Below, piece after piece: positions 27,787-35,056 of a DNA stretch of 64,000 nucleotides (within the stretch, counting starts at the first letter, position 1; the number at the start of each line of letters is the position of its first letter). The stretch is from NCBI RefSeq assembly GCF_003664645.1, contig NZ_RCHC01000014.1, positions 40,315 to 104,314 on the forward strand, in the 5' to 3' direction. A program made the translations under genes and the position numbers. This stretch comes from Acinetobacter chengduensis. GTDB lineage: Bacteria > Pseudomonadota > Gammaproteobacteria > Pseudomonadales > Moraxellaceae. The notes below the pieces were generated by a model. The model saw only the letters and a program-made list of their open reading frames with translations. It was not told the origin of the DNA and made no database searches.

Positions 27787-28400
27787 AACTTTATCAACTG
27801 ATTAATATCACAATTAAAATGGGTACTGCAGGTGCGGTAGCAAATGGTATTCAGGATTATTATGCAAGTGCTGATGCACAAGCAAAATTATTAGGCGTAT
27901 GGTTCTCAGATATCGGTCAACTTAATCAAATAGTAGTTTTAGTTAGTTTTGCATCACAACAAGCTTTGGATGCTGAAAAAGCACGTTTATTTGCACAAGA
28001 AAATGTATTTGCAAATGCTGAAAATATCATTAAATTTTCAGTTGAAAACTTTGCAGGTTTTGATTTCTTACCTGAGGTTGAATTGGGTGAGTTTGGTCCT
28101 GTATATGAAATTCGTACTTATGAATTGAAGCATGGGGGTGTGCCACATGTTTTAAATGCTTGGAACAATGCAGTCCCTGAGCGTACTCAATATTCAAAAT
28201 TAACTATCGCAATGTATGCACTAGATGGTACACCACGTATAGTAAGTATTTGGCCATACAAATCATTAAATGAACGTTCTGAAATTCGTGCAAAATCGGT
28301 TGCAGATGGTATTTGGCCACCGAAAGGTGGACCACAATGGCTAACTCATGAAATGCAGTCGATGATTGCGTTACCGACAGCGATTTCACCTTTAAAATAA
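27783..28400 (+). CDS. NIPSNAP-family protein
   Basis: A 205-residue protein with a C-terminal NIPSNAP domain (YEIRTYELKHGGVPHVLNAWNNA ... IWPYKSLNER), a dimeric ferredoxin-like alpha/beta barrel. The N-terminal half looks like a second, diverged copy (YQLINITIKMGTAGAVANGI). Such proteins occur as small accessory or catalytic partners in degradation operons. Here it overlaps the second flavoprotein by four bases and closes the operon before a terminator. The reaction is unknown. Confidence 0.82.
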   Translation: MKLYQLINITIKMGTAGAVANGIQDYYASADAQAKLLGVWFSDIGQLNQIVVLVSFASQQALDAEKARLFAQENVFANAENIIKFSVENFAGFDFLPEVELGEFGPVYEIRTYELKHGGVPHVLNAWNNAVPERTQYSKLTIAMYALDGTPRIVSIWPYKSLNERSEIRAKSVADGIWPPKGGPQWLTHEMQSMIALPTAISPLK

Positions 28401-28425
28401 GAATGTGTTTGTTTAGATAATGAAG

Positions 28426-28459
28426 ATGACTAATGTTAGAGGCGTTGGTCATTTTTATT
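28426..28459 (+). terminator. Terminator of the IclR-controlled operon
   Basis: ATGACTAATG (28426-28435) pairs, with G-U allowed, to CGTTGGTCAT (28443-28452) over a 7-base loop, followed by a T-rich run. Confidence 0.7.
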
Positions 28460-28501
28460 TTTTAACTTATTTTTAATCAATTAAGAAGCAGAAATGAGAA
28501 T

Positions 28502-29440
28502 ATGAAAAAGGATATAAACTTTTCTAAAATTATTTTTGGCGGCAACGTATTTGGTTGGACAGTTAATTTAGAACAGTCTCTTAATCTATTAGATTACGCC
28601 TTAGAACATGGTATTCATACTGTAGATACGGCAGATATGTATTCTACTTAGGTAACAGGCCATACTGGAGGAGAGTCTGAAGCAGTAATAGGGGAGTGGT
28701 TAAAACGCAAACCATCAAATCGTGAGCGAACTGTGCTAATTACAAAAGTTGGCGCTACTTTGAGTGGTGATAAAAAAGGTTTGTCTAAAAAATATATCAA
28801 ACAAGCCATTGAAGACTCATTGAAGCGTCTAAACACTGACTACATTGACGTTTATATAAGTCATTATCCCGATCCTGAGACTCCGATTGAAGAAACCTTA
28901 AGTGCCTATGCGGATTTAATTCAAGAAGGTAAGGTATTAAAAATTGGGGCATCCAATTATTCTGCTCAGCAACTTGAAGATGCATTACACAAAAGTCAAA
29001 CTCTCAACTTACCCAAATACGAAATTTTTCAGCCAGGATATAGTTTAGTAGAGCGTCAGCAATATGAGACAGAATATAAGGCAATTTGTGAAAAACATCA
29101 GTTGAGTGTGATTACTTATTTTAGTTTGGCTGCTGGATTCTTAAGTGGTAAATATCGTGAAATTTCGCAGCTTGAAAATTCAGCGCGCAAACGCCAACTA
29201 AAACATTACTTTAGTGAACAAAGCTTAAATATATTAAACGTCATGGATAGTTTGAAAGAAAAATATCAAGCAGAGATTGCAGAAATTGCTTTGGCCTGGA
29301 TCATGGCCCAGCCTAGTATTACTGCACCGATTGCCTCTGCTACTTCTACTACCCAAATAGATTCATTACTTAAAGCTACGCGTTTGGAACTGCATGCAAA
29401 AGATATCGATTTATTGAATAGAGTAAGTCAATATGAGTAG
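28502..29440 (+). pseudogene. Aldo/keto reductase, interrupted by an in-frame TAG
   Basis: The ATG at 28502 opens a frame coding an aldo/keto reductase (FGGNVFGW, then HTVDTADMYST). It stops at TAG 28649-28651, 50 codons in, and continues in the same frame with VTGHTGGESEAVIGEWL through ITKVG to the end at 29440. Related proteins have Trp where the TAG is, so a single TGG-to-TAG change is the likely lesion. The remaining 262 codons look undamaged, with the usual TDYIDVYISHYPD and LKIGASNYSA segments, so inactivation is recent. The downstream fragment lacks the catalytic Asp/Tyr region. Suppression or a sequencing error remain possible. Confidence 0.88.
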
Positions 29441-29466
29441 CTACTTAACTTATCTAATTATAAAAC

Positions 29467-29500
29467 AAGTAAAAGGGACGATATTTCGTCCCTTTTACTT
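29467..29500. terminator. Bidirectional terminator
   Basis: A perfect 15-bp stem: AAGTAAAAGGGACGA, loop TATT, TCGTCCCTTTTACTT. It lies between the convergent aldo/keto reductase pseudogene and the Gfo/Idh/MocA gene. Confidence 0.92.
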
Positions 29501-29521
29501 ACTAAGATAGGCGTTCTACGA

Positions 29522-30592
29522 TTAGGCTGTTTTTTGCAAAAAATTTAATTGTTCAATATAAACTGTATTTTGGTTTTTGGCAGCCTGTTCAATGCATTCA
29601 AGCAACTGAATATTCAAAATAGCATCTTCAGGGGATGATATCGGTTTTGCTTTATGCTCGATTACTTCAATAAAGTGAGTTAATTGGTTGATATAAACAT
29701 CTTGTTCTTTATTAGGTTCGATTTTATTTTTTATAAGTGAGACAGCCCAACTTTTAAGTTGGTCTTTAGGATAATTCCAGTATTCAAGATTTGGTACACT
29801 CAAAGCTCCTTCCGAACCACTAATAAAATAACAGTTTTGATCTGGAGATACTGCAAAACTATCTTTATTTTCTTCAGTATTTTGATCCCATCCCCAAGGT
29901 GAAACAGCAGCATCAGAGGCCAATAGAGTACCTAAAGCACCATTTTTAAAGCGCACTAATATTGAAATTGTATCTTCAACTTCTAGGTTACGATTTTTAT
30001 TAGATGTCATTGCTTGTACAGATTCAATTTCACCATTTAAATAGCGCATTAAATCTAAATCATGTACAAGATTGATGGCCAATACACCTGCACCAGCTAA
30101 CCGATGCCATTCTATATCAAAATAACTGTCGGGTTTATATACGCTCCAGAGTGCATTAAAGGTATTAATTGTGCCTAAAGTGCCTGCCTCAATAATTTCT
30201 TTGGCTTGCTGAATGATTTTATTATGACGGCGATGATGGCCGACCAATACTGGTACATTCAATTTTTGTTGCGCTTCAATTAGGCACAATGCCTCTTTGG
30301 TATTTATTGCCAAAGGTTTTTCTAGTAAGCATGGGATGTTATGTTGCATACATTGAATTGCAGTACTGACATGGAAACGGTTTGGATTAGCAATTACAAC
30401 ACCATCTAATTTAACATGGTTAAAAAGCTCTTCTAAATCTTTGTAGTTAGGTACATTAAATTCCTGTGCCATAGCATCTGAATATGGGTCACTAACAGCA
30501 ACTAATTCTGTATTAGGATGTTTAATAATAGTTTGAGCATGTTTTTTGCCCATGACACCTGCTCCAATAATGGCAATTTTTTTTCCTTGCAT
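29522..30592 (-). CDS. Gfo/Idh/MocA-family oxidoreductase
   Basis: A 356-residue NAD(P)-dependent enzyme. The Rossmann motif is GAGVMG near the N-terminus (IAIIGAGVMGKKHAQTI), the catalytic-lysine motif is LLEKPLAI, and the C-terminal domain has the GAGVLAINLVHDLDLMRYL helix. The family oxidises hydroxyls of sugars, inositols and related polyols. Its position beside a broken aldo/keto reductase and the alicyclic operon suggests work on a similar polyol or cyclitol, but no substrate can be named. A GGAGTCGC-like site precedes the start on the minus strand. Confidence 0.86.
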   Translation of the reverse strand: MQGKKIAIIGAGVMGKKHAQTIIKHPNTELVAVSDPYSDAMAQEFNVPNYKDLEELFNHVKLDGVVIANPNRFHVSTAIQCMQHNIPCLLEKPLAINTKEALCLIEAQQKLNVPVLVGHHRRHNKIIQQAKEIIEAGTLGTINTFNALWSVYKPDSYFDIEWHRLAGAGVLAINLVHDLDLMRYLNGEIESVQAMTSNKNRNLEVEDTISILVRFKNGALGTLLASDAAVSPWGWDQNTEENKDSFAVSPDQNCYFISGSEGALSVPNLEYWNYPKDQLKSWAVSLIKNKIEPNKEQDVYINQLTHFIEVIEHKAKPISSPEDAILNIQLLECIEQAAKNQNTVYIEQLNFLQKTA

Positions 30593-30811
30593 TTAAGCGA
30601 CTCCTTGCTTGTAAAGCTAATAAATCAATTCAGGTTGATTTGAGTGTTGTAATAAAAAATTTATACTTAAATTTCTTGCGAGAATAATTGTCTAAAAGTA
30701 GCGTTATCCAGCTAAAATATATGAAGAAATGAAAATGTATTTATGTAACTTTTATGTCTCTAGTTTTTTCGATAATAAGTATTTTAATAAATTTTCATTT
30801 CGAAATATGAT

Positions 30812-30857
30812 TTGACAAAATATAGCAAGTAAATGTAATTAATGGAACACCGTTCCA
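30812..30857. promoter_or_regulatory. Second IclR-type operator with promoter-like sequence
   Basis: TGGAACACCGTTCCA at 30843-30857 differs by one base from the dyad next to the IclR gene. TTGACA at about 30812 with a TA-rich hexamer 16-18 bases downstream makes a promoter that the dyad would overlap. The plus-strand gene it once served is gone (transposase relic follows). Being palindromic it could also act on the Gfo/Idh gene 250 bases to the left. Confidence 0.5.
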
Positions 30858-30879
30858 AAATATTTTTTAATTTACCAAA

Positions 30880-31275
30880 GCATTTATCTGAAGGAGAAGA
30901 CATTGAGTGGAATGTGTTTATTGTAGATGCCGTATAAATTTCAATCCAAAGGTCTATAAACAGAATAAAAGCTATAGTGACAACTAAAAGACCTACACCT
31001 TTAGAGTGCAGGCCATCATTCGTTATCGAACACAAAAATTCCTGAGTTTATATACAAGTCGTGGTACCGTACACGATTTCGAACTATTCAAACGTAACTT
31101 GAATTAGGGTCCTCCAGGCGCTGTATTCTTGCAGATAAGGGCTAAGCCTGAAGTTATTTGGCAGTTTGAAAACCTTCAAAATTCTTGCAGAGCGATATCT
31201 TAACCAGTGAAAGACTAGGATTAATATGCAATTTAATTGCGGGAATCTATTATTTTGAACTGAATAAAAAATGAC
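30880..31275 (+). pseudogene. IS5-like transposase relic
   Basis: Translating the plus strand with several frame changes recovers the order of an IS5-family transposase: IQRSINRIK, then TYTFRVQAIIRYRTQKF, LSLYTSRGTVHDFELFKRN, ILADKG, LKTFKILAERY and LGLICNLIAGIYYFEL. The HDF-x-LFK and ADKG segments are characteristic. Stops and frameshifts are spread throughout, and the 5' third is missing. It is therefore an old fragment, and the minus-strand open frames here are not genes. Confidence 0.72.
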
Positions 31276-31719
31276 TTTTGAAAGCAGTTTAATTATCAAG
31301 TTTTCACAGCTTTGCTGAATAGCAATTTATACAGAATTATTTTGAGTGCAGTATACGTCTGATATATGCTCGTATGGGATGTGTATCCAAGGCAAACTAG
31401 AACATCAGGAATTTTATAAATTTTATCGTAGGTGAAGAGCCCATATAGCTAGCCATTTCAAGAAAAAATAAAAGATCAAAACTCTCATGGAGAGGAATTG
31501 AAGCTGAACTTAGAATGGCTAAAAGTAAAAAAGGGATTAGTTTGAAAATTAGTAATGACAACTATCAATATAATAACTGCTCAAAAAATTTTGAGCGATT
31601 TATTTTTAGTAGGCATCTATCGCCGTTGGAAGTTAGCTCGAATTAATGACTAACTTACAGTGTTAAATAATTTAACAGGTTTAAGAATGCGATATCAAAA
31701 AAAGGGAGGAGAGTACTAA
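31276..31719. other. Gene-free stretch
   Basis: No coding frame that I can support. The only clear structure is GCTCAAAA-AA-TTTTGAGC at 31579-31596, a perfect 8-bp stem followed by a T-rich run, which may be a terminator relic. Confidence 0.4.
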
Positions 31720-32004
31720 ATGAGGCATAATTATATAGATCATTGTATTCAACAAGCCTTAAAAGGGAACATTGTGCATTTATACAATAACTTATATTTT
31801 TTAAGTGCTGAAACAGCCTTAAACCAAGTCCTTATACCTGAGCATATCTGCTGTAAAGCACCATATTGGATTATTGGTTATGAGTTGCCTAGACCGATTA
31901 AAAATAAACAGGAGTTAAAGTCATTATTTACGTGGCATAACTTTTTTAGTGAATTTGCGAGCAATGCAGATGAATTTAAAGATTTTAATCCTAGGGATGA
32001 GTAA
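31720..32004 (+). CDS. Hypothetical protein
   Basis: A 94-residue protein I do not recognise. It starts with a very good ribosome site (AAGGGAGGAGAG, about 8 bases before the ATG), which supports translation. No signal peptide or membrane segment; aromatic-rich middle (HLYNNLYFL, APYWIIGYELP). It is the first of a row of small genes with no recognisable relatives, of the kind common on Acinetobacter plasmids. Confidence 0.6.
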   Translation: MRHNYIDHCIQQALKGNIVHLYNNLYFLSAETALNQVLIPEHICCKAPYWIIGYELPRPIKNKQELKSLFTWHNFFSEFASNADEFKDFNPRDE

Positions 32005-32099
32005 TGAAATATTATAGTCTTGCAAACTTTATAGTCTTGAAATTTCTCAGCTTAAGTTGATGATGATTTCAGTATTGACTGCATATTAAAGGATTGTTT

Positions 32100-32398
32100 A
32101 TGAGCAATGGTGTAAAGAGGCAACTTGGTTTTTTTTAATCGTACTTTGCGGAGTAATTGCCTATAATTATATGGCTACTCGTCAAATAGAAAATACGGTG
32201 GTGAATTCCAGCGTTCAAGATCGAGAGCGAGCATTTATTCAAAAACGAGCTGATTACATAAAAAATCATGGTGAGACCAGTTTGGCTGATCAAGAAATTA
32301 AGCAAGAACTGGCATTCAGAAGAGGGCATGCTTTAATGAGTCGTTCATCTTCGTACCAGAGTGCTGAAGAGCAAGATCTTGAGCGATCTGTAAAGTGA
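32100..32398 (+). pseudogene. Small membrane protein, frame broken at a poly-T run
   Basis: The ATG at 32100 has AAAGGA at the right distance and opens MSNGVKRQLGFF, then stops at a run of eight T (about 32129-32136). With one more T the frame continues LIVLCGVIAYNYMATRQIEN to the stop at 32398, giving one N-terminal membrane helix and a charged helical tail (DRERAFIQKRADYIKNHGE). The 75-codon open part starting at 32171 lacks its own ribosome site, so the full gene was probably 32100-32398. A sequencing error, slippage during expression, or a real mutation would all look the same here. Function unknown. Confidence 0.65.
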
Positions 32399-32408
32399 GA
32401 TAGATATT

Positions 32409-32591
32409 ATGGTAGATCGGATTGTTTCTAAAGATAATGCAAAAAAAGCCGATGAATCCTCAGTAAAAAATCAAAAAGATGAAATAATAAAGGAGGGTTA
32501 TATGCAAGCTATACTAAACGGAGATAATCAAATTCCTACCAAAATCATCAGAACTGATCAAGATATTGTGGGATTTTTAAGACATTACTAG
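32409..32591 (+). CDS. Hypothetical small protein
   Basis: 60 codons from an ATG with a weak ribosome site. Inside it AAAGGAGGG lies 5 bases before an in-frame ATG at 32502, an almost perfect Shine-Dalgarno. The true product may therefore be the 29-residue form beginning MQAILNGDNQIPTKII. The N-terminal half is very Lys/Asp/Glu-rich. No family recognised. Confidence 0.45.
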   Translation: MVDRIVSKDNAKKADESSVKNQKDEIIKEGYMQAILNGDNQIPTKIIRTDQDIVGFLRHY

Positions 32592-32712
32592 AGTTTTATT
32601 TGATCGCTTTGATTTTAATGAGGTATTGCGGGATAGCTGGATCACTACTCAATTTTAATTTATGTCATAATTTATTAATCTTAATTTCAAATAAAAATCA
32701 AGGAGACAATGA

Positions 32713-32988
32713 ATGTCGAGAAAAGTAATAATGACTACAAATGAAAGACGTCTTCAAGCATTAAATCAAATGCGTGCTAGCTACCGTGGTGTGCAGCTTT
32801 TAAGGCAAGATAGAACTAGATTTATACAGCATAATATTACGACTCAATCTAGCATATTTTCCACAAGCGACAATAGGGATCCTGCATGTGATGAGCTATC
32901 AATGGAAATAGATGATAGGGATATATTAAAAGAAGCTGCTGAAGCGATGTATGCCTCTACAGGTGATACAATTTGGTTGAGTTTTTAA
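32713..32988 (+). CDS. Hypothetical protein
   Basis: A 91-residue protein with AAGGAG correctly spaced before the ATG. The basic N-terminal half (MTTNERRLQALNQMRASYRG) and acidic C-terminal half (MEIDDRDILKEAAEAMYAS) may bind a nucleic acid or partner; this is only composition. No family recognised. Confidence 0.55.
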   Translation: MSRKVIMTTNERRLQALNQMRASYRGVQLLRQDRTRFIQHNITTQSSIFSTSDNRDPACDELSMEIDDRDILKEAAEAMYASTGDTIWLSF

Positions 32989-33029
32989 ATATATCTTTAG
33001 GGTTTTGATGTTATCTTAATGTCAGAGGC

Positions 33030-33212
33030 TCAGCGTGTCTTGAGGAATTCCTCAACAGAGATTTCTTGCTCTACATAGAAAACACCATTTTGGTCTGCTT
33101 TCATTTTTTTAATAGAATTACCTTGGAGTTTGTTGATCTCTAGTAGATCTTTAAGTATTTGATCTGCAATTTTATTCTTCCAATTATTTTCTGGATCTAA
33201 AGGAATCGACAT
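33030..33212 (-). CDS. Hypothetical small protein
   Basis: 60 residues, MSIPLDPENNWKNKIADQIL..., with a strong AGGAGAACCTC ribosome site on the minus strand. Predicted helical, ending in a short EISVEEFLKTR tail. Convergent with the previous gene. No family recognised. Confidence 0.55.
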   Translation of the reverse strand: MSIPLDPENNWKNKIADQILKDLLEINKLQGNSIKKMKADQNGVFYVEQEISVEEFLKTR

Positions 33213-33339
33213 GAGGTTCTCCTAGTTCGGATGTGGTATGAATTTCATTATCAGTATCGCAGAAAATTTGAAATAAATTGAAGTAGTGGATAAACATGGC
33301 CGAATGTATATATGAGCATTTAAGCGTGGATAATGAGCT

Positions 33340-33510
33340 TTATTTATATGCAAGCTTTTGTAGTTCATCTTTATGTTGATGAATTACACGTTTTATATGA
33401 TGTGAGACGATACGTTGCGTCGCTTGGCTGTTGTCAAATACCATAGGTATAACTTCAATTATGGGGCGTGATCTTTGTTCAACATTTTTAAAATCGATTA
33501 GTCTTTTCAT
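33340..33510 (-). CDS. Hypothetical 56-residue protein
   Basis: An open frame from ATG at 33508-33510 (GGAAAAATG) to TAA at 33340-33342: MKRLIDFKNVEQRSRPIIEV at the start and HHIKRVIHQHKDELQKLAYK at the end. The His/Lys-rich C-terminal helix and the compact length suggest a small DNA-binding or antitoxin-like protein, but I cannot place it. It is read in the same direction as the 60-residue gene downstream, 128 bases away. Confidence 0.45.
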   Translation of the reverse strand: MKRLIDFKNVEQRSRPIIEVIPMVFDNSQATQRIVSHHIKRVIHQHKDELQKLAYK

Positions 33511-33725
33511 TTTTCCATAAAACTTTAATGGCGTTATATAATTTTATACTAATGAGAAGCATGAGCCGAAGTTTAAAAGTCCTAATTTACTATTAAGTAT
33601 CAAGAAACCATGTGTCGGTACTTATTTTAGGTTCTGATAGGGCTGATATTTCATCATTAATATGGCAAAAAAATTTAAAATTGAATTATCTGACGCTTTA
33701 AAAGGTTTCACAAAAATATGTCTAT

Positions 33726-34475
33726 TTAAACTTCGATGATCAAATTTTCTCTAAACCCATTTTTACCTTGCTCTGGCGGATAACCCAAAGGATTGATCAC
33801 TAATCTACATCCGTCGACTACAGTATCCACTGATGTATGCGTATGTCCTGCAATCCATAACCTAAAACCTTTTACATCTAGGTTATTAATAAAATAGGGA
33901 TTGAGGGCCGATGCAACAGGATGCGTACCCCAATATGGATCAAGACAAGCTAAATGAGGCGGGAAGTGCGTAATGACAATCACATTATCTTGATTCTTAA
34001 ATTGCATTATATTTTGATAATATTTATTAAATAGTTCAATGTAGTCATTAGCAGTTATAGTTCGATGATCATGGCCAATCATGATTTGATTAAAATCATA
34101 AATCGATTGTTCAGCATCTTTTTGAGACTGTAAAAGTACGTTAGGAGATGTAAGTGGGGAATTGGAGCGGAAGTTCGTAAATAACGTGCCGCCAACAAAT
34201 ATTTTATCTCGTATTTTGATATGGTTATCATCAATTAGTGCATTTTCAGGGTAATTTTCTTTCAAGAAATCTACGACTGAATTGTAGTTAGAGCTGTAGT
34301 AATCATGATTACCTAAAACAAAGATAAATTTTTTATTTAGAGATTTACATTTTTCGGCAAACTCAATTGCACCACTTAAGCGATTAGAAAAATCGCCAGC
34401 GTGAATAATGACATCAGCTTGCTCTGATATTGAATATTTAGAATTGTGAGTATCCGATAAAATTTGCAGTTTCAA
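33726..34475 (-). CDS. Calcineurin-like metallophosphoesterase
   Basis: A 249-residue protein with the complete metallophosphoesterase motif set in order: SDTH (residues 7-10), HAGDFS, LGNHDYY, ITHFPPH and AGHTHTS. These bind two metal ions and hydrolyse phosphodiesters or phosphomonoesters; the substrate could be a nucleotide or protein phosphate. No signal peptide, so cytoplasmic. Stand-alone members of this kind are frequent on plasmids, phages and defence islands. A role in defence is possible but not shown. Confidence 0.88.
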   Translation of the reverse strand: MKLQILSDTHNSKYSISEQADVIIHAGDFSNRLSGAIEFAEKCKSLNKKFIFVLGNHDYYSSNYNSVVDFLKENYPENALIDDNHIKIRDKIFVGGTLFTNFRSNSPLTSPNVLLQSQKDAEQSIYDFNQIMIGHDHRTITANDYIELFNKYYQNIMQFKNQDNVIVITHFPPHLACLDPYWGTHPVASALNPYFINNLDVKGFRLWIAGHTHTSVDTVVDGCRLVINPLGYPPEQGKNGFRENLIIEV

Positions 34476-34643
34476 TCTACTTCCTTTATTAAATCACGCT
34501 GCTTAAATATATAGAGTTTCATTGCGATCAGTTTACAGCAACTAGATATTGTAAAAATTATAAGATACTCATCTGTGTCCTTAAGCCTCTAAAAATATAG
34601 GTATTTATTTTTGAATAAATTGATTAAATATTAATCATAAAAT

Positions 34644-34672
34644 TTGACCAATTGAATTTATGCACATAATAT
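34644..34672 (+). promoter_or_regulatory. Strong sigma-70-type promoter
   Basis: TTGACC, 17 bases, TAATAT. It would start a transcript at about 34680, running into the structured C4-like segment. Confidence 0.7.
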
Positions 34673-34699
34673 AAAGATGTTACAGCAAAATCTGTGACC

Positions 34700-34899
34700 A
34701 GGCGTGGAAACCTGTTACTCAACGAACTAAAGAGTCGCTTTTAGTGGCTCTTTTGTGTCTACATGGCGCTTTTATGGTAAGCCAGGTAGGGCAGTCTTTG
34801 ACTGGCCGTTTCGTTGAGCGGTATTTCCACACCCTATTTGGTTTGCCTCCATCTCGTGGAAAAGATGTTGGCAAACGACAATCTATCAACGAGGTTTAA
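34700..34899 (+). ncRNA. C4 antisense-RNA-like / Ash leader of P4-type satellite origin
   Basis: GTGGAAA...CTCAACGA at 34704-34725 is matched in inverse by TCGTTGAG...TTTCCAC at 34811-34830, so an upstream RNA could pair with the region ahead of a short reading frame. Between them AAAGAGTC/GGCTCTTT (34729-34753) forms a terminator-like stem followed by TTTT. The frame 34774-34899 (41 codons, MVSQVGQSLTGRFVERYFHT...) has the general look of Ash-type proteins of P4-like phages. C4 antisense RNAs have this self-complementary plan and regulate phage immunity. The assignment rests on layout and on recall of that family, so confidence is moderate. Confidence 0.45.
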
Positions 34900-35056
34900 A
34901 ATGCATCTTTATATTATTTCTATCTGTTTTTTCTCTAGCAAAAAGATACTTCTGAGTTGATGAGTTTTTAATTCATTTATCACTGATTTTAATTTTAATT
35001 ACTTCTAATTTCGTAATCTCACGAGATCTAGAGAAGTATTGCCTAGAGAAAATAAA

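Noticed and set aside
30784..31299. Minus-strand open frames resembling small membrane proteins
   Set aside because: The plus strand here translates, with frameshifts, to ordered IS5-family transposase segments, so the minus frames are chance.
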